DNA of 64,000 nucleotides from Eutreptiella sp. 'Long Island Sound 2002'. Its lineage: Eukaryota; Euglenozoa; Euglenophyceae; Eutreptiales; Eutreptiaceae. Where the stretch lies: positions 101,933,367-101,997,366 of the forward strand of contig OZ038381.1 in the NCBI GenBank assembly GCA_964036045.1. The letters run 5' to 3'. Below the pieces are notes generated by a model. It had not been told where the DNA came from, searched no databases, and worked only from the letters and a program-made list of their open reading frames with translations. Each line of letters starts with the position of its first letter. Positions within the stretch are counted from its first letter, which is position 1. Positions 43,381-52,233 of the stretch are shown in pieces. The position numbers and the translations under genes were made by a program.

Positions 43381-45928
43381 TCAGAACTCCGCGGGACAGG
43401 TCACCTCGAACCCCTTGTTCCGCAGCTTGCGGGCCATCCTCATGAAACAGCTTCTCTTCTTAGCGTTGCCGTCATCACCGCCTTCATGCTCACGCTTAGC
43501 CCCTTGTCCTTGCTGGGCCTGCGTTTGTGAGCGTGTGGTCGGACCAGACTGCCCCCCGAAGGGCTCCGAGTTCCCCCCTGGATTAGGGTTGGGGTTGCCT
43601 CCGTTCTTGTCCCGGTTCTTGTTCTCCTTGTCTGGCTGGCTGTTAGCGCCTCCTCCTCGTCGACCTTGACTCTTGTCTTGCCCTTGTCCACGTCCTTTCG
43701 ACTTACCCTTGCCGGAGTCGTTGCCGTTGCCTTTGCCTCCACCTTTGCCAGAGCCTTTGCCAGGATCCTCACCCTTCAGCTTCGCCGACAGGCGCTGCTT
43801 GTGGTAGCACTCATCCTCGTAGTGCTTCCTCTTCCCACAGAAGGCACAGGCCATGGTCTACCTGTAGTGATCCGGCAGCTGCTTCTTGGCGCCGGTGTTG
43901 GTCTCCTGCTGCTTCCATTTGACTACGAAGCAGTCTCTCTGCTCGCAGTCATGGGCGTGCTGCAGGTGGCCCTGCTCGTCTCTTGCATCACACCAGAAGA
44001 GCTCCTTGACGTTTTCCATGATACGGGCGTGTTTGGGGGTAGTCCCCTGCCCAGGTCTGGATCCTTGGTACCCTTTGCCATGGCTTCCCGAGCCTCCACC
44101 TCCAGGACGGTAGTTGATCAGGTGCTGGTCGCTTTCTTTCTCCAGCGCCAGCTCCAGGAATAGTACACATATATCCTCGTAGAGGAGGGATCTAGCCTTG
44201 CGCTCTGCCGTTGAACGGCACTCGTCCCACAGCTCTCGAGGGAGCTTAGCCACCAACCAGAAAAGCAGGTCGTCGCTGCTGTAGGAACCGGGAGTCAATC
44301 GTCCAGCCCAGTGATCCAGGTCAGCCAATAGCTCAGAGACCCTGCCAGGTTTGGGGTTGTTGGGCAGCAGGGCCAGGTTCTGGATCTTGGCCCTGATGGA
44401 GAGGTCGGTTTCATAGGTCGGCTACTGCCTCTCCAAGGCAACCAACACATCGGCAAAGGTGGCGGAATTAGTCACGATCTGTCTGACCTGCTTCTCCAGG
44501 TACTTGGTCTTGCAGCACTGCAGGAGCAGATCGCACTTGACCCGTCCACTAGCGTGGGTTTGGCCGGTCAATCGGAGAAACTGGCCAAATATCTCAGCAA
44601 ACTCGCTGAGGTCCTTGCCTGTGAACTCAGGCAGGTTCACCACGATCTTGGAGGTGGCAATAGCCTTAGCCTCCTGAGACCTGCGTCCCTCAGGGCGTCG
44701 GGTCTTCCTCTTCTTCTTCTTCTTCTTCCCACTTGGGTTCTCGGGGTCCTCCGGGTCGTCGTCCTCTGAGGGCGAAGCAGAAGTCATCGACGGCGGCTCA
44801 TCATCGGAGGGGTCTCCGCCTAGATTACTAGAGCCATAGGGCTCCACGTCGACCATTGCCCTCAAGGCTGTCAGCCCCAGCCGGTCCAGCTCGGCTCTCG
44901 TAGAATTCGCCACGTGGCTGTAGGGCAGCTGGGCCGTTCTCGGTACCAAAGGGCTTCTCGGTATCGCTGCAGGGGTCGGCATCGGTCGGCTCCTCAGGCT
45001 CCCCAGGGTGTTTGTCAGCCCTGCCACCAGGTGGTTGGCCTGTACTCGATGGGGTGACATTCCGACCGTGGTAGGTGACGCTTGGGGCGGTATCATCAGG
45101 GGCTCCAGTTTATCTCGAATCTCTTGAGTGAGGTCTCCAACAATTTTAGAGGTGGCTCCTTGGAGCACCTCGTTGATCTCGGACCGCGTCAGGGACCTGT
45201 TGGAGGATCTCCCCGATCCTCTACTCCTGCCCCCGCATGACTCAGGTCCTCTCCTCAACCCACTCAAGGTTGCATACCCAGGAACATCCACATAGGCTCC
45301 CGTAGCGGGTAGAGTATGGTGATAGTCAGCCGCATACCATCGCGGCGCAGAACGGGAGGTCACCGGCTCACTGGTAGTAGTTGCCTCAGGAAACGCAGTG
45401 GTAGGTGGGTTCACACCATAGGCAGGGTAGGTAGGCATACCAGTAAGGCCTGTGCCCTCAGCCATAGGCGGGTTGGTTATGGGTGTGGATGTTGCAGCGG
45501 CTGGGTCTGGAGTTGGGAGTGTGGTGGTTATAGGAGAGGGTGATGCGTGGAGGCCACAAGCGCTTGGTGCGCCTTCGAAGGTAGGATCATTCGTCGGGTC
45601 GCGCCATTGGTCTGCTCCTTCGTCTGCTATGCTTTCTCCAGCATCCTTCTCGCTCTCTCTCTTTCTTTTGCACTGAACGGCGCCTGCTGATGGCTGGCCA
45701 CGCCTCGCTGTCTCTCTTTCTCTTCACAGGATGGGTGTCCACCTCCTCGACTGAGAGAGCCCGGAAGGTCGACTGAAGTCCTTCCATCGAATCCTCCGCC
45801 ACATCCACTGGCCCATGTAAGGGCTCCGAAGGTACAGCGCTAGGTCCAGGTCCAGGTTCACCAGGTGCTGGCATTGCTGGTGCCTCAGGCGCCGTCTTCA
45901 CGTCTGGGTCCTCTTTTTTGGTGTCCAT
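43381..45928 (-). CDS. gag: Element 1 gag (two internal stop codons)
   Basis: Starts at 45928 with an acidic/Pro-rich N-terminus. A 55-nt segment (45727-45673) with GT...AG ends, or a tandem duplication of that size, must be skipped to reach the frame used for the rest of the element. A Thr/Pro-rich part follows, then a capsid-like helical block (around LPEFTGKDLSEFAEIFGQFL), and a CCHC zinc knuckle CAFCGKRKHYEDEC (43852-43811) with a basic Gly/Lys tail. In-frame TAG codons lie at 44422-44424 and 43858-43860; the frame continues across both. It ends at TGA 43381-43383, followed in the same frame by protease. Gag would form the cytoplasmic virus-like particle and bind element RNA. Compare with the intact homologue at 51989-54163. 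Confidence 0.75.
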
Positions 45929-46008
45929 ATTCGTTCGCCCTTCTGCTTATATATGACTGATCTCGGCGCACTGAATGTACGGCACGGGGTTGCTGCCGGT
46001 ACGCAGAG

Positions 46009-46028
46009 ACAGTCTGCCTCTTGCTACC
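46009..46028 (-). other. Element 1 primer-binding site
   Basis: GGTAGCAAGAGGCAGACTG directly follows the LTR and resembles the complement of the initiator-tRNA-Met 3' end (TGGTAGCAGAGG), with one extra A. Confidence 0.6.
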
Positions 46029-46821
46029 CGAAGGTTTTATAGTGATTTCAACACTGTGTGTTTGTTGTGCCTCTCCTGCTGCTTGCTGCTGGTGTAGGGT
46101 TTCCTGCTGCTTGTTTTTGATGAGGAAAATGTTTTATTTGCTGAAATGCAACCAATCCAGGATAACCCAAGCCAGAGATAAGCAAGTAGAAGAGAATCAG
46201 GATCAAAGCATGAAGGGCTGCAGTGTAAACAGTGAAAGATGTAAGAATATTCACAGAAACTGCAACTCAAGGCAAATCGGATCGCATATTCACAACGATA
46301 GTTGAAATGTTTTGGAAAAAGAGTTGGAAAACTGCCCCATAGTCACTCAATCTCCATAGTACCATCTCAAGAGATGTGCACTCTTTGTTTTGGGTCCCAT
46401 ATGTGCTGAGGTGGCAGGGCATGTGGCGATGAGGTCACTGCCATGTCACATGGGATCTTCCTACTTAGCTAGGCTGACCGGGAATTGAACCCAGGACCTC
46501 TCAAAAAGAGGTGCCCCAGCCCCCTAGGGTGCATACCACTAGGATAGCTAAGAATTCATGAGAAAACATAGATAAATTCATAGGCTCTGCCCTGGATATG
46601 TCAGTTCTCAGTCAACTCTGGAAAAGATGAATAGCCTCACATTGATAGGGGATTAAGGGGTCCACTCCATATCCTGATTTAGTGTTTGGTTCCATAGGTC
46701 AAAATGTGTTTTCACCCATTTCGGCTAGGCCAATACTAAGATGGAAATGCCAGTGTGCTTAGAGCATCTCTAATACAACTAAAGTATACCCTAAAGCATT
46801 GGAAAAGCACTTTTTCTTACT
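46029..46821 (-). repeat. Element 1 5' LTR (793 bp)
   Basis: In the sense direction it begins AGTAAG and ends next to the primer-binding site. Differs from the 3' LTR at only a handful of positions by eye. Confidence 0.9.
46464..46552 (-). other. tRNA-Lys(UUU)-like sequence within 5' LTR
   Basis: Identical in structure to 35912-36000 (10,552 bp away, the LTR spacing). Its box A/B elements could allow Pol III transcription inside the LTR. Confidence 0.55.
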
Positions 46822-46826
46822 CCCTA

Positions 46827-46850
46827 CACCGAACTGATTCTACCACTTAT
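46827..46850 (+). repeat. Element 3 5' LTR, segment b (24 bp)
   Basis: The short remnant between elements 1 and 2. It matches the corresponding part of the element 2 LTR (CTACCACTTAT region) and ends in CTTAT, the target duplication of element 2. Confidence 0.65.
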
Positions 46851-47561
46851 AGTAAGAAAAAGTCACTGCCTTGTTTTTCTTGGAGGGCTTGATCCAGGCC
46901 AAGCCCCCTTTAAAACCCTCTTGTTGATGCTAGGACCAACTTAAGTATTTTTGTCACTCTTTTGAAGCCTTTAGTACACCTTCTCAAAGTAACTAGGGTT
47001 ATAATCCTAGCACCCCATGAAGCTCACCCCTGCCACTCAACTGAGCGGAGGTATCTTCCTTCATGGAGGATATACCGAAATAAAATAGGCATTTCATGCT
47101 TTAGGCCTTGGAGGTTAAGCCTAGTGGTGTCCCACCCCAAGACCCCTATACTCAATTGTTTCTACCACTTATTGTGGTTCTACGCTTTAACTGTTTCTGA
47201 ATTCAGTTGCTTGGCCAAGTCATATTCTGTGTCTGGCCTGACACCTATGCCCCACATTCCTAACCAGCACCATTACACCCAAAAGAGTGCACATGAAGTG
47301 CTTGATGCTATCTTGGAGGCTAGAGTCAGTCCAGGTTTCATATAAAATCTTTTTTATTATCCATTTGTGATTGAATCTTTGTGTTTATACCTGCTTTGTC
47401 TATCTGCAGCCCTTCTGTGTCACACTGGATTTCAAACTATTCATTGATTCGATCCACATCCTGTTCTTGCTCTACTTGCTCCTTTGGTTTTGGGATTTCA
47501 CCATCAAAAACCTGCACGATTTCATCAAAATCTATAGGGCACTAATCAAGGACATCTTTCC
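46851..47561 (+). repeat. Element 2 5' LTR (711 bp)
   Basis: Begins AGTAAG. CATATAAAATC at about 47338 is TATA-like. Its last ~113 bp are repeated at 51793-51905. Confidence 0.9.
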
Positions 47562-47889
47562 GGTAGCAGAGGCAAACCCTGAGAACCTTTCGAACCGACT
47601 CTGAGCAGAAGCACAAGAAAAGCACACTGAAAAGCACATTGAACATGTCCACTCAACTGTCCTCCCGAACCTGGCCGATCAGAAGTGTACAAGTGCAACA
47701 TGGCAGTGTAGCCCACCCAAAGAGTGAAACGCCACTCAGAGCAGCATCTGGGTCTCAGGAAGATCCAGAGCACACAAGAGCGGAACTAAATCCGCCCAGA
47801 ACAATCCCATTAACCATGGAAACCTTAGCGGCCCATGGTAAAGACAGCCTGCAAAGGCTCCGCAGGCGTGTCGAAGCTTCCATCGCCCG
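47449..47889 (+). repeat. 441-bp duplicated segment, copy A (LTR end, leader, gag start)
   Basis: Matches 51793-52233 with an offset of 4344 bp and a few substitutions (for example in the gag codons near 47808-47850). It holds the LTR end, primer site, leader and the first 81 codons of gag (ATG 47645). The gag frame then runs into the foreign insert. Confidence 0.9.
47562..47573 (+). other. Element 2 primer-binding site
   Basis: GGTAGCAGAGGC directly follows the 5' LTR and matches the complement of the initiator tRNA-Met 3' end apart from the first base. The same site recurs at 51906-51917 in the duplicated segment. Confidence 0.7.
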
Positions 47890-48009
47890 CAACACCAACC
47901 CCACCACTACCCACACCACCACCACCAGCGGCCCCACCACCACCACTACCAACACCACCCCCACCACTACCACTGCCCACTGCCCTACCCCACCAGGCCA
48001 CAACCCCCC

Positions 48010-49395
48010 GTGCACGAACAGCACCAGCGAATGGGATGGCAGCCACCGAGCGCTCCACCCGCATACCCCACCTACCGCCAGGGGCCAACCCCCCCGTACC
48101 AGCCACCCCCCCCGTACCAGGAACCGTATCCGTATCCCCCCGGCCACCACGTCCACGCCGAAGGGGCCCCCTGGGCCCAAGCCCGCCAAGGACAGTCGCT
48201 CGACCCATACCACCAGCCGCTGCTGCCACCACACCCCTACGTGGCGGATCCATGGACGACAGGGGACCTCCCCCCACCCCCCCAGTACCGGGCGGCACCA
48301 CGCGAAGCCCCCCAGGACCCGCCGACGCCTTCTGACTGGCCTGACTCGAGCAATGAGGCCCGGTCCCGCAAACGGCGGCGCTCCCGCTCCCCCCCCGCAC
48401 GACACACTCCCCCACGGCGCCCATACTCCCCAGACCACCACCGCGCCTCAACCACCCACTCGCGCCGCTCCCGCTCTCCGCGGTGCCACCACGACCCCCC
48501 AAGACCCCGCTCCCGCCGCTCCCGCTCCCCCGGGCACCACCACGAGCGCCACCGCCGCCCCATGTCCACCTCCCCCTCCCCCCTCCCGCCATACAAGACC
48601 CCCATCCCCAGCCCCCGCCACCACCGCTCCCGCTCCCCCCTACGCCGCCAGGCACGCCACCGCCGCCCCACGTCCACCTCCCCCTCCCCCCACAGGCCCC
48701 GCCGGGCTCCCCGTTCCCCCCGCCGCCCATACCCATCCACCACCCCCAGCCCCCGCCACCACCACACCCGCTCCCCCGGACGCCACCGAGCGCGCCACCG
48801 CCGCCCCATGTCCACCTCCCCCTCCCGTTCCCCCCTCCGCCCGTACCCGTCCTCCACCCCCAGCCCCCGCCACCGCCGCTCCCGCTCCCCCAGGCACCGC
48901 CACCCCCACCACCACCGCAGGTCCATGTCGTCCCCCCGCCGCTCCAGGACCCAAGGCACGGACCCCTCCCCCCCCCAGGGCCCCCGCCACCTCGCCTGGT
49001 GGTTTGCCCCCGCTTCGCAGGAGCTCCGCCGCTGGGTGAAGTGGGCCGGGGGAGCGGGAAGGCACGATGGGGTGCACATGGTGCATACCTTCGAGGAGGT
49101 GCGCACCCGCACCCCCACCCACCCCAACGAGGCCGCCCCGGAGGCCAGCATGCCACAAGCGGCATGGGAGGCCCTCCTCCGTGATGCGGTCCAGGGCCTC
49201 CGCCCCCCCTACACCCCCCAAGCCCTCCGCCAGTGGCTCCAGGCCACCCACCCCCAGGCCTGGGCCGCCGGCGCCCCCTCCCCACCCCGCCCCTCCCGCC
49301 ACCACCACACCAGGAAGGGGGAGGACAAGGGCAAGGGAGGGGCAGGAGACACCAAGGGGCACTCAGGCAAGAAGGCACGGAGGGGCCCCAAGTGA
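48010..49395 (+). CDS. RS/Pro-rich repeat protein (possible captured gene)
   Basis: An open frame of about 460 codons, with no ATG at its upstream edge (first Met 8 codons in), ending at TGA 49393-49395. N-terminal third: Pro/Tyr-rich (PPYQ, PYQEPYPYPP). Middle: RSRSP repeats, at least three imperfect ~39-residue units with SPRHHRSRSPLRR and RHRRPMSTSPSP types, an RS domain as in splicing factors. C-terminal part (about 325-420): a non-repetitive helical segment with WWFAPASQELRRWVKW and QALRQWLQATHPQAW, then a basic Lys/Gly tail. No RRM is present in this stretch. Other frames here are also open because T is rare, so openness alone is weak evidence; the coherent RS units and the non-repetitive segment argue for this frame. 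It may be a captured fragment of a host SR-type gene. Confidence 0.5.
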   Translation: MHEQHQRMGWQPPSAPPAYPTYRQGPTPPYQPPPPYQEPYPYPPGHHVHAEGAPWAQARQGQSLDPYHQPLLPPHPYVADPWTTGDLPPPPQYRAAPREAPQDPPTPSDWPDSSNEARSRKRRRSRSPPARHTPPRRPYSPDHHRASTTHSRRSRSPRCHHDPPRPRSRRSRSPGHHHERHRRPMSTSPSPLPPYKTPIPSPRHHRSRSPLRRQARHRRPTSTSPSPHRPRRAPRSPRRPYPSTTPSPRHHHTRSPGRHRARHRRPMSTSPSRSPLRPYPSSTPSPRHRRSRSPRHRHPHHHRRSMSSPRRSRTQGTDPSPPQGPRHLAWWFAPASQELRRWVKWAGGAGRHDGVHMVHTFEEVRTRTPTHPNEAAPEASMPQAAWEALLRDAVQGLRPPYTPQALRQWLQATHPQAWAAGAPSPPRPSRHHHTRKGEDKGKGGAGDTKGHSGKKARRGPK

Positions 49396-51300
49396 GGGCA
49401 GGCACTCAAAGGGACAGGACGCCGGAAGAGACACCACATGGGGGCAGGAAACCACCCAAGAACCAGGAAGGGGCGGGAGCGGGGACCAAGGCACGGAGGA
49501 AAAGGGCACCACGGCAAACGCCACGACCCACACCCAGGAAGGGCATACCACGACGGGGGGACCAGCAGCGACCCACCCCCACCGAACGCCCCACGACTCC
49601 CGGGGGCGCACCCCCCAACACACACCGCCGAAGCAAGCATCGGACGCCGTACGGATCAGACCAGCGCACACCCACCAGCCACCGGAAACCACACGGGGAA
49701 TGGAGGGCACACCTACACGGGGAGAACGGCCCACACCCACAGAGGAAGCCGCAAGGAACGCCGCTGCACGGCGCACCACCACGCCCTCACCGCCAGGCGA
49801 CGACCCCGGCCGCCACAAGGGCCACCTAACAGGCACCGGAAGAGGACGAAGGCACAGCCACAGCGACCAGGACCAGGGACCGAAACCCCCCGAGGACACG
49901 GGACCAAGGCACAGGCCCACAGGGAGGGCAACCCCACGGACCGTCACGCGGTCGACCTACCCGACCCACCAGCCCGAGCGGCACACCCAAGCCCCCACAG
50001 CACGGACCCAGCGAGACACCCACACCTAACCGCACCCCCCAGCCACCAGCCAGCCACACTCCGGCCCGCACTCCGCACCACGACACAGGCCAGGCTGACC
50101 TCCACTGACCCACCGCGGCACAACGCGAGACCACGGCACACCGCACCACAGCGCGCCACGGTGCAACGCGCCACAGCACGACGCGACGCGACGCGGCACA
50201 GAGCGGCACACAACGACACAACTAACCCTAACCTGAGGGACTAACCGAAGCAAGCCACCGCACACCCTGGAAGGCGCCGCCCCAGCACGCCACGCGCCAG
50301 CACCGCAGGCCACACACGGGGCCACAGCGCGCCTGGCAACAACAGTGGCGGACCACCCAGAAGGTTAAAACCGGCACCTCAGAGGGGAAAGGACACGAAC
50401 AACCCCAGCCCCCTAACCCAGAGCCACAAGCAGCCGCCTGGCGCAGCCGCCCAGCCAGCAGAGCCAGGACCTAACCCGGCAAGAAGGGGCGCGGAGCCCA
50501 ACGTGTACACAGCCCACCCGACCCAAGGGGCCGGAACACGGCCAAAGAGAACGCAACTGACAACAGCAGCCCGGAAGACAACACTGAATGCGGGCCAGTG
50601 CGTGCGCCAGCCAAGGGAAGGCAGAGGGAGGAACAGGCAAACCCCCCCCCCAAAAAAAAACAACAAAACAACAGAGGGGGGAGGGGGGGGGGCGCGAAAA
50701 CAGCCCACAGCCACTAAACCGCCTGCCAACACCACCAGAGGCGGCCAACCCCCCCCCCAGAAGGCACCGAAGACAGGACCCCCAAAGAGGCACAGGGTGA
50801 CCACCCAGCCAAAACCGGCAACACCAAGCCAGGAACAGCAGCCCACCGGGAAAAGGGACACCGAAACAAGCAGACACCCACCACGAAAAAAAAAAAAGAG
50901 CCAGCAACCCAGCCCGAAAGAAAGGGGATGGGGGGACAGGGACCACAAGGCCCGGGACGGGGACACCCAGCAAAAAAAAAAAAAAAAAGCGCAAAAAACA
51001 CACCCCGACAACCCAGCCAAGAAGGGCTGGGCACAGCCGAGACCCGGGCCCAGCACACACGCCCACACCGCACGCCAGAACCGGAAACGCCGCGGGGCAA
51101 GCGGGGCGCCCACGCAACCACACACGTCCCATAAGCAGGCCGAAACCGAACCCCAACCACGAACACCACAGACAGCCGACACCTGAGGGACAACACCAAA
51201 AACCGTGCCCAAACACACCCACCCAAGACCCCAGCCAGGACTGGCGGGGTTAACAAAACCCACACCCAACTGCCAACCGGACCCAAACACAAACGCCGCA
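49396..51300 (+). other. T-depleted tract
   Basis: By hand count 49441-51300 contains about 53 T in 1,860 bases (~3%), while A, C and G are all common. Several 60-base lines have no T. A-runs of 12-18 and C-runs occur. Long open frames on both strands follow from the lack of stop codons and are not called as genes. Confidence 0.85.
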
Positions 51301-51792
51301 CACCAGTAGGAAACCCAGTGCCCACAGCCCGGGCACTCAGACAGCCCGTGCCATGCAGGTGACCCGGCCAAACGAGATCCGGAGACCGGGGGTAAGGCTG
51401 CATCCTAAGGCCTGCGCTGCTTTGGGACTCGAGGCAGAGCGTGCGACACCCAAGCGCCTCGGAACCCTAGTACCAAGAACATGCATGCATGCCTTGGGAA
51501 CGGGATACGCCAGGAAGTCCGGTGAACCCCTAGGGTTCCGCCCAAAGGAGGGGACGTGCGCAAGCACGGGGGCACACCCTCCCGGCGAGACAAGCACGTC
51601 ACGCTGGCGGCGATCAGCCCTCCTGGTGTTGCCCGGGGCCGCTTTGTTGGGGGCCAACAGTCAGGTCTAGCGGGATGTAAGCCGCCTCCCCTCTTCACGC
51701 GCGGAGCCTCTTCCTGTTCGTCACAGGGGCGACGCCAGGGGGAACCATGGGGCGCCTCTCCACGACCGAGTGCACCTACCTACCTACCTACC

Positions 51793-52233
51793 TCGATCCA
51801 CATCCTGTTCTTGCTCTACTTGCTCCTTTGGTTTTGGGATTTCACCATCAAAAACCTGCACGATTTCATCAAAATCTATAGGGCACTAATCAAGGACATC
51901 TTTCCGGTAGCAGAGGCAAACCCTGAGAACCTTTCGAACCGACTCTGAGCAGAAGCACAAGAAAAGCACACTGAAAAGCACATTGAACATGTCCACTCAA
52001 CTGTCCTCCCGAACCTGGCCGATCAGAAGTGTACAAGTGCAACATGGTAGTGTAGCCCACCCAAAGAGTGAAACGCCACTCAGAGCAGCATCTGGGTCTC
52101 AGGAAGATCCAGAGCACACAAGAGCGGAACTAAATCCGCCCAGAACAATTGCATTAACCATGGAAACCTCAGCGGCCCACGGTGAAGACAGCCTGCAAAG
52201 GCTCCGCAGGCGTGTCGAAGCTTCCATCGCCCG
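51793..52233 (+). repeat. 441-bp duplicated segment, copy B
   Basis: Second copy of 47449-47889. Its left edge falls inside the LTR sequence right after (CTAC)n, and its right edge continues into intact gag. Confidence 0.9.

Larger units (their letters stand above)
35477..46821 (-). mobile_element. LTR retrotransposon element 1 (Ty3-type, chromodomain)
   Basis: Two 793-bp LTRs (46029-46821 and 35477-36269) bound the element, flanked by CCCTA on both sides. Order on the minus strand: LTR, tRNA-iMet-like primer site, gag, protease, RT, RNase H, integrase, chromodomain, ~2.2-kb non-coding 3' part, polypurine tract, LTR. That gene order places it in the Ty3/gypsy chromovirus group. The LTRs are nearly identical by eye, suggesting a fairly recent insertion despite the coding lesions. 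It sits inside the 5' LTR of element 3. Confidence 0.9.
47890..51792 (+). other. 3.9-kb foreign insert in element 2
   Basis: GC-rich, T-poor sequence unrelated to the retroelement, placed exactly between the two 441-bp copies. It starts with (CCA)n-like repeats, carries the RS-repeat frame (48010-49395), then ~1.9 kb almost without T, then ~440 bp of ordinary composition ending in (CTAC)n. No TIRs or TSD visible. Confidence 0.7.

Noticed and set aside
35912-46552. Functional tRNA-Lys genes
   Set aside because: The acceptor stem and D-arm are not canonical, and both copies lie at matching positions inside LTRs, so they are tRNA-like LTR sequence.
47639-49039. 466-codon frame joining the start of gag to Pro/Thr-rich sequence
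   Set aside because: Only the first 83 residues are gag. The rest is a non-RS frame through T-poor DNA and has no features of its own, so it is not called as a gene, although the fusion is noted.
48237-51371. Very long minus-strand open frames (240-526 codons) rich in Gly, Val, Cys and Trp
   Set aside because: The plus strand is T-poor, so the minus strand is A-poor and stop codons are nearly absent in every frame. The translations are low complexity with no domains.
47449-52233. 441-bp duplication as a pure assembly artefact
   Set aside because: The two copies differ at several positions and are separated by unrelated sequence; still, spanning reads are needed.
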